Origin: Haematococcus lacustris
Lineage: Eukaryota > Chlorophyta > Chlorophyceae > Chlamydomonadales > Haematococcaceae
Direction of reading: 5' to 3'
Assembly (NCBI GenBank): GCA_030144725.1
Contig: JASKMD010000008.1
Span: 3,375,400 to 3,439,399, forward strand
DNA: 64,000 nucleotides
A program made the translations under genes and the position numbers. The notes below the pieces were generated by a model. The model saw only the letters and a program-made list of their open reading frames with translations. It searched no databases and was not told the DNA's origin. Below are positions 32,401 through 43,960 of the stretch, piece by piece (within the stretch, counting starts at the first letter, position 1; the number at the start of each line of letters is the position of its first letter).

Positions 32401-35400
32401 TGCTGCCAGGGGCCAGTACGACTTGGCCATCGCCTGCAGCCCAGAGTCCAGGAACTGGGCCGCGAACAGCACCACCAGACCGAGGAGCACAAGGCCCCAC
32501 TCCACAAAGCCCAGCACACCCCACACCGGCGCTCCCTCAACCACAATGCTACGCTGTCGGCTGGTCTGCTCGCGTTCGTTGGCTGCCTGCGCCAGCGGGT
32601 CGATCGGCACCAGGCTGTCACGTTTGGTCAAGCCGTCGGCGGCGGCGCCGGACTCCGCGTCGCGCTTGCGGGACTTCCGGGCGGCTTTGGGGTGGTGCGC
32701 ATGCCGGAAGTGGTCCAGGAGCCGGGCTGCAGCTTGTTGGGGCCCAGTGGGTTGGGCTGCGGCCGGCACATCCACCAGTTGCATCCGCGCTCGATGAAGT
32801 GCATGAGGGCGTGGGTGAGCACCGCGGTGCTGAGGTACTTGACGTCGCTGCCGGCCCAGGCGTAAGCGACCATGAGGTGGAAGAGCACCAGGTGCATCGA
32901 GTACACTCGATAGAATGCGCGAAGCATGGCTGCCCACGACCGCCGCTCGCGGTACGTCTTGACGAACACCTTGGACGACCAAAACACAGCTGCGCGCTCT
33001 GCATCAAACACCTCGCCCTCCTGCGGCTGCTGAGTGGCTGCGACGCTGCCGGGCTCCGGGCCGGCGTGGTGGTCGTAGGACGGGAACCCTAGCCGCGTGA
33101 TGTTCTCGTGCGCGTCGTGACCGTCGCCCTGCCGAATGGCCTGCTTGCCAGCTCCCAGCAGACGAAGGGTGGCCATCACGATGGGCTTGGTGTTCAGGCT
33201 CTCGTTGATGTCGTCATATCCCAGGCGAAAAGCCACCTCAACGCCAGCCGTGAACTGGGCGTCCATCTGCAGCAAGAGCGGGAGGGCCGAAGGTCCAGCA
33301 AGTGAGCGTATGCTTGCTGTGTGTTATGGACAACGACATGACCCAACCACAGCAGCTGCATGGAGTCCTGGACCAGGCTGCATGGGACACCCTGGCTGCA
33401 TGCCACAACCACTGCATGCCACAACCCACTGCTAGGGCAACAACCTCACCTCAAAGCAGAGAACATAGAAGATGGGTGTGATGACCCGCTCACACCAGAA
33501 GCTGCCATCCCCCATGGCGATCAGGTCCTCATAGCACGCCATGTCCCCAGACGAGAAGTCCTGGTTGTGCTGGCTGGCCGCCTTCACACCTCCCGGCAAC
33601 TCAGGGTCGGAGCTGCATACGGCTGCCACCTTGTCGGCAGTGGGCACGGGCACCTTGCCCTCCATGAAGGCCAGGGCAGCAAAGCAGTCTCGGGGCGTCA
33701 CACTCGGGTCATTGGGGTCGTGCTGGAACTGTGACTGCAAGGAACTGATCTCATGCTGCAGCACCAGGCAACAGCCAGGGCAGGACAGCACAGGTCAGCA
33801 ACATGAGTAGAAGTGGAGCATGGACAGGGGTGGGTTTAGGTCAGGTTGGGGGTAGCTGCAGGTATGGGAGGTGATGGTGGGTTGCACAGCACGCAGCCTA
33901 TGCACTGGAGTGGGGTGAAAGTGAGATAGGGGAAGCCATTGAGTCCAGCCGGCTGCCAGACCTGCAAGGCGTTGCGCATGGCGACCCGCCGGGTGCGTGC
34001 ATGGGCCACAACCAGGGGCGGCCCGGCCTCCCACAGGGCCTGCATGTGTGCGCTGTGCGCTGCGCAGTAGTACAGGAACCAGGTGGCCTCCGGCATATGC
34101 CTGCACAGGCCACGGGCCACACAGAGCAGGGCACAGCCAGGCAGGCTGGGAGGACCGCCAGGCCACAGCGCAGCACCCACAAGCCCAGATGCCAGCAAAG
34201 CATCAGGCCAGGTCCTTTGCTACGCCTCAGGCTGGCAAGCATGCCTGTTGAGGGCAGCTCATGGCAGGCATGCTGAAGGTGGGGCTGCTCCCTGCTCTAT
34301 CACACCCCTGCCACCAGGGTGTATGGCTCTGCACGTGTGTGTGTATGTATGTGCTGTCAATGAAGTGCTTCTGTTTGACATAGACATTGCTATCAGCCTG
34401 TCATGGCATGTGGGCTGGCAACAGCCGGTCTGCCCCACCTCAGGTTGGTGCCCTCCGTGTACATGAGGAAGTACAGGGCCAACTCGCACAGCAGGCCGTG
34501 CAGCAGGTTGTGCTCCGTGAAGGCCGCATCAGCCAGGCGCTCAAGCTGCAGCCAGGGCAGACAGCAAGCAAGATGTCTAATGCATGTAGGAGCGCACAGC
34601 ACTAGACCCTTCCCTCCAAGGCCGTCTTCAGTTCAGTGTTCAGTGCACACAGTCAAACTTTCAATTCCAGCTTCCTCAGCTTCCTATGCCCCCAAAAAAC
34701 ATCCTCGCACTCAAGCCATCCTTCTAATATCCACTGCGCCATGTATGCTAGGTAGTGTGGTTGCCCGTAGCCACCATAAGCCAGCCAGTCTGGGTGCCAA
34801 CGCCTCATGTTAAGTCATGGCCTGATCGCCAGCAGCAGCCGTATCTAGATGACAGTGTCACTGCAAGCACCTTGTTAGGTCGTGGGCTCAGCTCCAGGCG
34901 GCGGCACCACATGTCCTCATAGTTGGAGAACACGGAGCCATGCAGGGCCCACACAGCCCGGGCAAAGCGCTCCTCCTCAGTGGCTGACACCTGGACACAG
35001 GGTGAACTGGTGAGAGACCGTGGGCAGCTGAACAAGGTGGCAATGGACCCCAGCAGGCTTATGACAATAGCAGGCCAGCAGGCAAACAAGTCAAGCACCC
35101 CAGCTGGCTTTGAACACAATCAGGACATACTCAAGCAGGCTGGGTTGGTCAGCCAGTGGGAAGGCCAGGTCAAGTGGGCCAGCGGGCAGGTGGGGCCAGC
35201 CAGCTGGCAGGCAGGTCAGGCCGGAGTGGGTATAGCAGTGGCGGCAAGGTGGACTCAGTGGCGGCAGCTGTGGCCCCACCTTGTCCCTGATGTAGATGTT
35301 CTTGATCAGCAGCGACACCAGGTGGTCTGAGGCCAGGAACAGAGTGGCAGGGACCCACACACGCGAGCGCTGGCCACGGCTGCCAGGGTTCATGTTGAAG

Positions 35401-36083
35401 GCCTGGGGACATCAGGCAGGCAGCATGCTGGCTGACAGGCAGGTGTGACAAGCACAAAGGCCAGAGAGCTGGGTCGGGCAAGGGCAGGGCAGGCCCTAGC
35501 TCAGCATCAGTCAGCCCAGCCAAAGCTGCCCTAGGCGATCCAGCAGCACCCTGGGCCCTGCAGCACAGCCAATGGTGCCCACCTGGAAGCCAAACTGGCG
35601 CCCCACCCGCCACACCACCGCATGCACGTAGTCCTGCCAGGCCCCTGTCTGCACCATGGGCAGCTGCAGCAGGCTGCTCATGGGATCTTCAGCCCACTTG
35701 GGCTCTCCATTCTCTTGGACCCCAGCTGGGGAGCTTTTGGCCCGTGAGGACTTGGCCATCATCTCGTTCACAGGGGTCAGGTGGTCGGGCCTGGCGGCAC
35801 TGCCAAGACCTTGCAGCTGCATGCCGGCCAGGCTGCGTTCGTGGCGCAAGTTCGACATGGCCATGGCAGCAGTGGGGCTGGCAGGGCCCGGTTCAGCACT
35901 CCACGGCTGCCGCGGAGGCGGCCGGACAGAAGCGCCGACAGTGCTGGCAGCGGAAGCGGCTCGGGAGGCGCGGGAACCCGTGGGACGGCCAGCATTGTCA
36001 CCAGAAGCCGAGGGGTCGCCTCGATGCGACGGCTGCTGGGTACTGCGAGAAAAATCACCCCCTGCTGCAGCGGCTCGGCGCAT
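23481..36083 (-). CDS. GSL: Callose (1,3-beta-glucan) synthase, GT48, 24 exons
   Basis: Plasma-membrane synthase that polymerises UDP-glucose into callose. Exons by splice signal: 36083-35583, 35402-35280, 34990-34871, 34545-34439, 34100-33962, 33755-33450, 33266-32143, 31935-31700, 31124-30587, 30362-29715, 29462-29364, 29235-29026, 28752-28363, 28187-28032, 27941-27788, 27686-27542, 27216-27044, 26850-26711, 26559-26419, 26262-26165, 25971-25375, 25156-25077, 24892-24817, 24612-23481. All phases agree except one frame change inside 32.63-32.98 kb. About 2,477 residues, longer than plant enzymes (about 1,700-2,000). Landmarks: ELALYFLMYTEGTNLR (FKS1 domain 1, about 275), first membrane block about 500-860, SWTVLTPCYEEDVLY (about 1,388), ARTVRGMMSYDKAL, GEGKPENQNHAIIF (about 1,675), GFCEDIFSDK, RMHYGHPDLMNKLHIITR, SEDIFGGFNHTLRGG, VGKGRDMGLDSINAFE, then C-terminal membrane helices. 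ATG 36083 is the first plausible start; an upstream 5' exon is possible because CGCAG|GT lies just before it. Confidence 0.92.
31137..31691. repeat. GGGGT array inside callose synthase intron
   Basis: About 555 bases of GGGGT with two one-G insertions (about 31,313-31,318 and 31,445-31,450). It fills the intron between the exons ending at 31,700 and starting at 31,124. The sense strand of the gene reads CCCCA. It stops about 9 bases from the donor and about 12 from the acceptor. Confidence 0.97.
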
Positions 36084-37410
36084 ACGCAAACCTGCGTTGA
36101 AAGCAGCACACAATGTTTCGAAGGTGAGTTGAAGTTTGGACGCCTTGCCTAGGATGCTCCGCCTATGAATTATCTATCACCCAATGCTGCAGCACCTGGG
36201 CTACGCTGCCTACTGGGCTGGGCTGTCCTGCAAGTCTTGCATCGCACCCGAAGCATCAGGCGAGGAGGGTTGCGCAGCATCGCCAAGCTCCCGATTAGGG
36301 TGGGAAACGGATGTTGCCCGTGGGCGGTGCCCTGACATTATTGGGGCTATCGAGGTCAAGTTTCACAATTCCCAATGACCGCGCAGCACTCTTGCAGCAA
36401 GTTTATGGATGCCGCATCCTAGGAGCTGCTGCCACAACTGGCTATCGGCAGCGTTCTTATCGGACTCGGTGCTGCTTCCTCTCTTATTTTCGGGCGGTGC
36501 CAAACCACTCGTCACACAATCCGCAGCGCACACGGTTCCGCTAGCTCGTATCAAGCGGCCACTGCACCCTGCAGGTGCCGGGCCCGTAGACATTAGACTC
36601 GTCAGTGCCAAAGAGCATGATACTGGGTCATACTCGGCAGAAATAGACTTGAAGTCCCCGTCGCGTCGGTATTGCTTTGGCGAGAAAGGAAAGACGTAAG
36701 GGGCGACCACGGCGCAAGCCAGCTATAACAAGTCAACCCCACCGTAAACAACTGAACCGATGTGTGTGAGCAAGAACTGTAGGAGCTCTAGCTAGTGGTG
36801 GATGCACACACACCGATTAGGTGAAGCTGAAGTGGGGATTCAGCACGCTAGCAGTAGCCTTTACTCGCCTTCACTAGCAGTAGCCTTTGTAACTCCTGTT
36901 GCCCATTACAAACGTCGCATTGCAAACTACGCGGGTGTGGTGTTCCTAGCTGCAGCACAGGACGCACTGCGCAGCAGGTCCACCGCATAACCTCCCTCTG
37001 CCGCCGTTGCTGGGGGCCTGATGCAGCGGTTGACACGTCTGCTATTGCCCAGCCGGTTCCTGACAGTGCCCGGCCACTTGCCTGCCTGCCTCCCTGCCTG
37101 CCTGCCTCCCTGCCTCTCCTCACGCCCAGGAATGAGGTCAAAACCCCTCAGCCATACCCCTGCCGCCACCAGCCCAGCCAACCCACCCTGCCTGGCCCAA
37201 ACTACCCCGCTCTCATGCCTACCATGCCATGCACTGCAACCACACCCCTCTCCCACCTACCCCTGACCCCTACCACTGTCATCCCAGTGCCCTGCCCACC
37301 CACCCTGCCAGCCCACCTGCCAGCTGTTGCCTGGCGCTGCCACCTCCACCTCCCTCACCCCCATCCCTATTCCCTCTATTGCCACCTCTCACTCCCTCAA
37401 TCTCACTCCC
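36084..37410. other. Intergenic: callose synthase 5' side, next gene's 3' side
   Basis: No supported exon. It should hold the promoter of the callose synthase and the 3' UTR of the 37.4-40.9 kb gene. A minus-strand TGTAA (the usual volvocine-type poly(A) signal) lies at about 36,905-36,909. The segment 37.08-37.13 kb is GCCTGCCTCC-type low complexity. Confidence 0.45.
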
Positions 37411-40400
37411 TCACACTAGGCTGCCCACGTTCATGATGGCACCAGGGCGCCGCATTTCCTTAGGGCGCAGGATGGTGGCGGCGGCAGTGGTGCTGGCCAG
37501 GCCAGGGGGCTGGTAGATGGTGGTGACGGCGAGGGGTGGTGTTGGGCCTGCACACAGCTGCCGCCACTTAGCCTCCCTGGCCAGCTGCTCCTCCAGGGGC
37601 TGTATGGGGGGCAGGGCGCAGGCTTGGAGGGAGCGGCGCAGCTGAGCCATCTGCAGTGGTGGGAGGCGTGGGCGGGGAGGGGGGCATTGGCAGGGCGGCT
37701 GGGGCAGTAGCGGGCTGGGGCAGCGGGGCAGGGCGGCTGGGTGTTCATATATACATGGTGTTGGGAGGTGTAGGCCAGCACAGCGTGGGGCCAGGGAAGT
37801 AAAGCAGGATGTCCTTCAACAACCCATGCAGCAGGGCAGTCCTGGTGCAGCCCTAGTCCTGGGCCTGCCATGACTGGTCTGCGCCCTGCACCTGCTGGCA
37901 GCCTACCTAGGGCTAGGCTGTGCTCCAAGCAGCTACCTAAGCCCACTCAAACACCCCACAGCTTCCTGGGGCGCTGACACTGCAGGCGGCGGCCAGCCTG
38001 CAGCTGACGACCGCAGCCCAGTGAAGCTGGGCAGCCCTTTAGGCAGCTCTGGGAATCTGCCTTGCAGTCAGGGTGTCCCTGGTAGCCCAGGTAGCAGTCT
38101 GGGCAGCCGCCATACCCCTCACAGGCAGAGATGGGTAAGGGTCAGGGTTAGGTTTAGGGTGTAAACCTAACCGCTCCCAAGGAACCCTAGCCCTAGCCCA
38201 AACCCTAACCCTAACCACCCGATAACCAGGTGCCGATGCATGGACCCTGGATCATGCATCCTGGGTCGTGCACTGTGCTGTCCTGGTCTGACCTGACTCA
38301 CGGCAGGGCACTGCCAGACGCCAGACGCTGCCACAGCCTCACTCAGGGCAGTCTGGACTAAGCGCTGGCCAAGGCTGTCCTGGCCTGACCTGACTGAGCT
38401 GACACAGCTGGGTCAGATTAGGGTGGGTGGTAGGTGGAGCCGGGCTAGGAGGTGGTGGTGGTCGTCGTTGTGTAGTAGAACGCTGCCGCTGGCAGGTGGA
38501 GCATGCGCTCCGCTGCACCGCACTGTAAGCCGCTGCTGGTCCCACTAGGTCCGCTGCAGGTCTGGAGCTAACCAGCAGCTAAGGACGCGTCAGCAAATGC
38601 AAAGGCTAACGGGTGGGCTGCTTACCTGCTGCCTCCGCGTCTGCTGCTTGGCCGCCAGCCACTGGGCGTAGACTACCTGCATAGCATGAGCAGGGCACAG
38701 GCCAGGCAGAGCCTAGACGTGGCCAGGGTGAGGAGGTACACGGCGGGCCAGGTGAGCCCCAGCCTCAGGACCTGCCCCTGCATGCTGCGGCCCCTCGCTG
38801 ACCACCCTCCTCCTTGTCGCACAGGTGGCAGGAGGGTTGGCCGAGGTGCAGTCCTGAGTGCAGGCAGCTTCAGTGTAGGCGGCAGAGCCTAGTCGTCTCA
38901 GACCAGCACGACCCCCTCCACCACAGCCCTGTGAGTGATACCCAGCCCAGCAAAGCTGCATGGATGGCCGGAAAAGCTGGCTCCATGGAAGTGTATGGTG
39001 CCTGGCTCAGGGTCGCGCTTCACCTCCCCACAGCTTGCTGGGTGCCTAAGGGTCACCCAGGTTCCCTTCCCAGGCCCGCCCTTAACCAGCCCAACTTCCC
39101 GTGCACCACCGCCACCACCACCCTCCCGGGTACCACCACCACCTGTGCCCACCCATGTACCATCACCATCGCCATGGTGCCTGCCCTGCTGCTGCTGGTG
39201 TTGCCTAGAGTGTTGCTGGGAATCGGTGAGAGGGGAGAGGCGGTGCCATCCCCAGGGGTGCCCCCCTCACCTGCGCCTTCTGCTGTGTCTGCAGCTCCCT
39301 GTCCAGGGCCTCCGCTACCACAGCAGCGCGTTTCTGCATCAGCGCAGCAGCAGGGGGCTGAAGGGCTGCAGGGGCTGCAGGGGGCTAGGAAGCTGCAGGG
39401 GCTGCAGGGGGCTGAGAAGCTGCAGGGGGCTGCAGGGGACCGGGGGCCTGCAGCCGCTGCAGGGGTGAGGGTTGCCTGAGGGGCCACAGCTGGTGAGGGG
39501 TCAGTCAAGGCTGGCGTGTTGGCACCCCCCACCTGGTGTGACCTCATCTGAGACAGCTTCTGGTTTCTGGCATGGTGGGCCTTCCAGGAGTACATCTGCA
39601 CAGTGTAGCGCCAGGCATGGTGGAAGTGGCATGCAGTCAAGGGCTGGGTCACACTAGGAGCTACACCAGGAGTGTGACAGTTCAGGGTATAAACGAGCCA
39701 CAACAACAACACATATCAAGTCCGCATCATCGCATGGCGTCGGCCATAGCTTGCAGTCACGCAGTGTGACTCCTGAATACAACTGCAATTGACAGTGGAT
39801 GGATGTAACTCCCAGTCCACAGCACCCATGCGCCTGGTGATGTTGGGAGCCCAGGACAAGGGCAAGACAGTGACAAAGAAGAAGCTATGAGTGAGAATAG
39901 ATCCTATGAGTTGGCTGTTGGGGCTGTGTCCTGAGGCATGTCCATGCTGACCCAGCATGGCCACTTCAGGAGGCGGCGTTAGCAGGTCAGTGGGGCAGTC
40001 AGCTAGACCCTGGCAGCGTGGCCAGGGGGTGCTGGAGGCTGATATGGCAGCTAAGCGCACAGCAGATGGCTCAGGGATCAATAGCCAGGAGCATGAGGTA
40101 GTCTCCATGCTATATATTTATGCATGCAGTCCATGCACTCATGCAAGGAGCATTCATCCATGCAGCACACGCCTTCCTTGCCAGCACCTTCAAGGCAAGG
40201 GCAAGGCGGACACACCCACACCCTTAGCACCTGGGCAGGTGGGCAGGTGATGCTGCATTTGAGACCGCAACCTCCATTGAGTGGGGGAAGCGAAGAGGCT
40301 TTGGTGGAGCTGTGCTGGTGGCCTAGCTGGCTGACCAAGCCCCTGAGGCAAGGGGCACTGAGTTGCGATCACCCTCATAAGGCCGAAGAGAAACATCTGG

Positions 40401-40861
40401 TAGCTTGAGCGTGCTAGGCATCACAGCAGCCGCCTCAGCTCACGATGCTGTAAGGCACGCCACCGCACTTGCCTCCCCAGCCAGGCAGGTTGGGGTGCAG
40501 TGCTGAAGGTTGGCAGAGTTCTGCAGTCAGCCACTGGAGCTGTAACCTGGCCCACTGGTCCACTGGTTCAACGGTTCAACCTGGCCCACTGGTTCAACGG
40601 TTTTCAGCAGGGCTAGAAGTGAGTGCATGACTGGCAGTCAAGTGTCAAGCAACTCACCACCCCTATGCCGGCCCGGTGCTGGTAGTCGACATCTGAGCTC
40701 AAGAAAGCGACATCCACATGGCCGGTTGGGTGTCGGGCAGGGACAGGGGGCTGGGGGCTTCCTTCCTCAGGGGTGTCGGGCGCTCCGCTGCACTCGCTAT
40801 AATCGCTGTACTCGTCCTCTGCCACTTCTGCCACGGCCTCCAAAACATGTCCGCGCTCCAT
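37411..40861 (-). CDS. Unrecognised coiled-coil protein gene (model incomplete)
   Basis: Exons supported by splice signals: 40861-40658 (ATG; MERGHVLEAVAEVAEDEY, acidic, ends GIGV|GTGAG); about 39595-39543 (MYSWKAHHARNQKLSQM); an exon ending at 39271 with RAAVVAEALDRELQTQQKAQ; 38676-38626 (VVYAQWLAAKQQTRRQQ); 37650-37411 (MAQLRRSLQACALPPIQPLE to stop). The last three join in phase and form a Gln/Arg-rich helix. The central exon boundaries (39.3-39.6 kb) are uncertain because of a CTGCAGGGG repeat with an in-frame stop in one reading. Charged coiled coils of this sort are common in ciliary proteins of algae, but I do not recognise a family and assign no function. Confidence 0.5.
38131..38216. 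repeat. Interstitial telomere-like repeat with inverted arms
   Basis: GGGTTAGGTTTAGGGTGTAA is followed by CCTAACC.. and CCCAAACCCTAACCCTAACC: degenerate TTAGGG/TTTAGGG units in one orientation, then the other. Located between exons 38676-38626 and 37650-37411. Confidence 0.6.
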
Positions 40862-41109
40862 CGATGGGAACTGATTCCGACCAAACCCCCCGAGCTTGTG
40901 CTACATTACATCATTCTATTCGTCGTATTCATCAACAACCTCGGAACCCCACAGCCCTCATGCTACACCAAAATCAAGCATGAGTTGGAATCGAACCGGG
41001 CTGCGAGCTCATCATTGTAAAGGCTACTGACAGTGTGCCTAATGCCCACTTCAGCTCAGCCTTCTGGTGTGTGTGCCTGTGCCAGTGCCTGTGCCTGCGC
41101 CACACACAT

Positions 41110-41123
41110 CCCCTTTGTGAGGG
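41110..41123 (-). ncRNA. Hairpin 43 bases after Fanzor stop, candidate guide RNA part
   Basis: On minus, CCCTCACAAAGGGG lies in a context (AACAATGA before it, ATGTGTGTG after it) that recurs at 9,107-9,150, also about 40 bases after a Fanzor subfamily-1 stop. A guide RNA is an inference from the known 3' location of such RNAs. Confidence 0.35.
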
Positions 41124-41165
41124 TTCATTGTTTTTTTTGTGGGGATTGTCTTGAGCTGTAGCTGG

Positions 41166-43960
41166 CTATTGCTGCAGCTTGCGCTGCCACTTGAGCAACA
41201 GGGGCTTGTCGGCTATCTCCACCCACTCCTGGCCTGGCTGGCCTGGCTTTGGCATGGCTGGGCGGTTAGTCCAGTAGCACAGCTCAGTGGGGCGTGGCCC
41301 TGGGCCGACTGCACAGCGGTGGATGTTCAGCGCGGCTGACACGTCCCGGTCATAGAACCTGCACATGGGTGTGGGAGATGCATGAAGTCAACCCATGTGC
41401 CATGTCATGTGGGATATGTTGCGGCCATGCACATGTGCAGTGTCAGGCCAGTGCTTACCTGATGTTGTTGCTTGTAGAGCACATCAAGCCCCTGACTTGG
41501 GAACGCTTTGCCTCGCTGTACACTGGCCGCAGCCACCTACATGGACACATGGGGCAATGCACATTTGCAAGATTTTTCCTTACCTTCCCAATCTTGACCC
41601 TACCCAGCCACCTTGACTTCACCACCTCCAAGCACTACCAACCCTCACCCACCACACTACCAACCCTCAACCCTGTCCTCAACCCTCTCACCTGAAGGGA
41701 GGGCCTCACTGGGGTGGCTGTAGGCTGAGCTGACCCGGCTGGTGCGGAACTCATCCACCATGAGCACTCGCCCTGCTGGGAACTGCCTCACTGCCTCCTT
41801 CAGCATCTGGCTGACTGGCACACCCCTGCAGCCAACGCTGCCGCTGCCACTGAAGCCAGCTGCCCCATAGGCCAGTGCCAGGGGACGGTCTGGCCACCGC
41901 TGCTTGGCCTGCTTGATGAGCTGCAGCCACACATAGTACAACACACAAGGCACACATGAATAAGGTGAGGTATAGCAGCAGCAGCAGGCCAGGTGTAAGA
42001 GCATGAGCTGACTTTGATTGGCTACTGCCTAGCTTCTACAGACTAAGACACAGTGGCACACATGTAAGGTCAGGTATAGCACCAGCAACAGAGGTAGCAA
42101 GAGTAGCAGCTGGCCAGGTGTGCTGATTGCTAACCCTTGGAAGATGCATGACGTCAATTCATGTGTCATGTCATGTGGGATGTGCTCATGTCATGCACTT
42201 TTGTAGCGTCAGGCCAGTGCTTACCTGGTGATGTTGTTGATGCTTGTTAAGCACATCAGGCCCCGGACTTGGGATCGCTTTGCCATGCTTTTCACTGGCC
42301 GCAGCCACCTGCATGGACACATGGGGCAATGCACATTTGTAAGATGTCTCATCTTGACCCTACCTAGTCACTTTGACTCCACCACCGCCCAACACTGCCA
42401 ACAACCCCCTATCCTCAACCCCCTCACCTGAAGGACTCAGGCGGCGTGTCAAGGAGGGTCTCACTTGGGGTGTTGTCGGCTGAGCTGACCCGGTTGGTGC
42501 GGAACTCATCCACCAGCACCACACGCTCTGGCCTGAACTGCTTCACTGCCTCCTTCTGCATCTGGCTGACAGGGACACCCCTGCAGCCAATGGTGCCGCT
42601 GCCATTGAAGCCAGCTGCCCCATAGGCCAGGGCCAGGATGCGGTCCGGCCACAGCTTCTGTGCCTGCTTCTTGACCTGTATCCACACATGGTACAGCACA
42701 CAGTGGCACACATGTGTCAGGTCAGGTATAGCAGCAGCAACAGAGGCAACAACAGCAGCAGCTGGCCAGGTGAGCTGACTTTGGTTGGCTGCTGCCTAGC
42801 TGGTGGGTTAGGGTTATTGGGCCTTACCTTGGCCCAGAACGAAGCCACCACGCGCATCTTGCCACAGTACAGCCTGAACCTGGCGTTGGCCCAGCGCTTC
42901 TTCGAGACCTCGGCCCACATGGCGTCGTACGTCTCCAGGACGGTGTCGGCGAACCGCCGGTACGAGGCCAGCGAGCTGGGCTTGCTGCTGACCTTTGACA
43001 GGGCTGTGAGCTGCGTCTTCACCGTGGCCAGCCAGATCTTGGTCGCCTGGGTCTGCCGTGTGATGCCGCTGTCGCGGTAGTACTGCCCGGCGGTTAGCGT
43101 CCAGTGCCGTACGGACACCACTGAGCCGTCGGCGCTGCGCTCCTCGTGCGCCACCGTGGCCATATTCGTCTTGCCCGGGTCCACGCCCAGCCACTCCGCG
43201 TGGAGGTGGGCCAGCGGGTTGACTGCTCCCATGCCCTTGGCCATCCGCGGCAGCTTTGCGGGTGGCGCTGCAGGCTTGGGCCGCAGGAACATCACGCTGA
43301 TGGCGACTCCATCGGTGTCCACGGTCTGTGCGAATCTGTGCTTGGGGCTGGCGAGCTTCTGGCGGCGAGGGTTAGGCAACAATGCATCCCACCGGCTGGC
43401 AACCTGCAGCCACCATAGACACAACCAAGGCACCTTGTGTAGGCAGCCGACTGAAGGTTCACAAGGCAGCTGACTGAAGGCTTACAAGGCAACTGACAGC
43501 ACACAAGGCAGCTACCTGAGCACCATAGGCTGGTACCTTACTGCAAGGAGCACTCACCTTGCTGTTTTCAGGCCCTTCAATGTAGTGGCCTGGGTTCGCT
43601 GGGTCAGGTAGGGCACCGTTCCTGAACTTGTCCAAGGAGGTGACCCCTGCCTCCGTCAGCACCCCCAGCATGCCGGCGTCACTCATCAAGCCGTAGAGGA
43701 CGTTGGTGTCAATGAAGATGTGCCGAGCCTGGCACTTGCTGGTGGGGGTGATCCGCGGCAGCTTTGCGGGGGGGCCTCGTCACCAGGTTGGTGGGCTGAG
43801 ACTGCTCCCAAGGCACCATATCAAGCTGCCAGGCTGCCATGGCTGCCTCCATCTCTCTGGTGGTGTGCACCGCATGGCGCAGCAGCCGGCCACGGTTTGC
43901 TGGATCCTCCACCCAGTCGTGATCCACCTTCTCCCCCTCCCCCAGCCCCAGCAGGCCCTG
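41166..43960 (-). CDS. Fanzor (TnpB-like RNA-guided nuclease), 5' end missing
   Basis: Fanzors are eukaryotic TnpB relatives with a RuvC nuclease, carried by transposons. Exons: 43960-43558 (GLLGLGEGEKVDHDW, FIDTNVLYGLM); 43403-42828 (WLGVDPGKTNMATVAHEE, RuvC-I Asp at 43,179-43,181; RRFADTVLETYDAMWAEVSK); 42675-42428 (LAYGAAGFNGSGTIGCRGV, VLVDEFRTNRVSS, RuvC-II region); 42308-42225 (QVRGLMCLTSINNI); 41358-41166 (FYDRDVSAALNIHRC, RuvC-III Asp, then stop). These phases join without a break if the second exon pair (41920-41692, 41536-41459) is skipped. The first exon has one base too many; the excess can be placed in a G7 run at 43,768-43,774. The zinc-finger cysteines usual between RuvC-II and -III are mostly absent (SRVSSA instead of SxxCxxC). 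The 22.4 kb copy shows that coding sequence should extend further 5', and none was found before the next gene. Confidence 0.8.
41290..42720 (-). repeat. Tandem duplication of a two-exon Fanzor module
   Basis: The RuvC-II exon, the following short exon and their introns occur twice (about 42,000-42,720 and 41,290-42,000). Examples are GCRGVPVSQMQKEAVKQF versus GCRGVPVSQMLKEAVRQF, and matching intron text CAGTGGCACACATGT. The proximal RuvC-II copy keeps phase. The distal one lacks 19 bases near its 3' end and is out of phase. The distal short exon (78 bases versus 84) is still in phase. Confidence 0.85.

Noticed and set aside
40124..40408. Possible further Fanzor tail (VELCWWP in a plus frame)
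   Set aside because: Only seven residues resemble LELCWWP; the flanking motifs (RDxNxAxNI, KGKEYPG) are absent, so chance cannot be excluded.
41692..41920. Distal RuvC-II exon as a functional alternative exon
   Set aside because: Its 229 bases leave the wrong phase for both downstream short exons, and the shifted frame meets a stop soon after.
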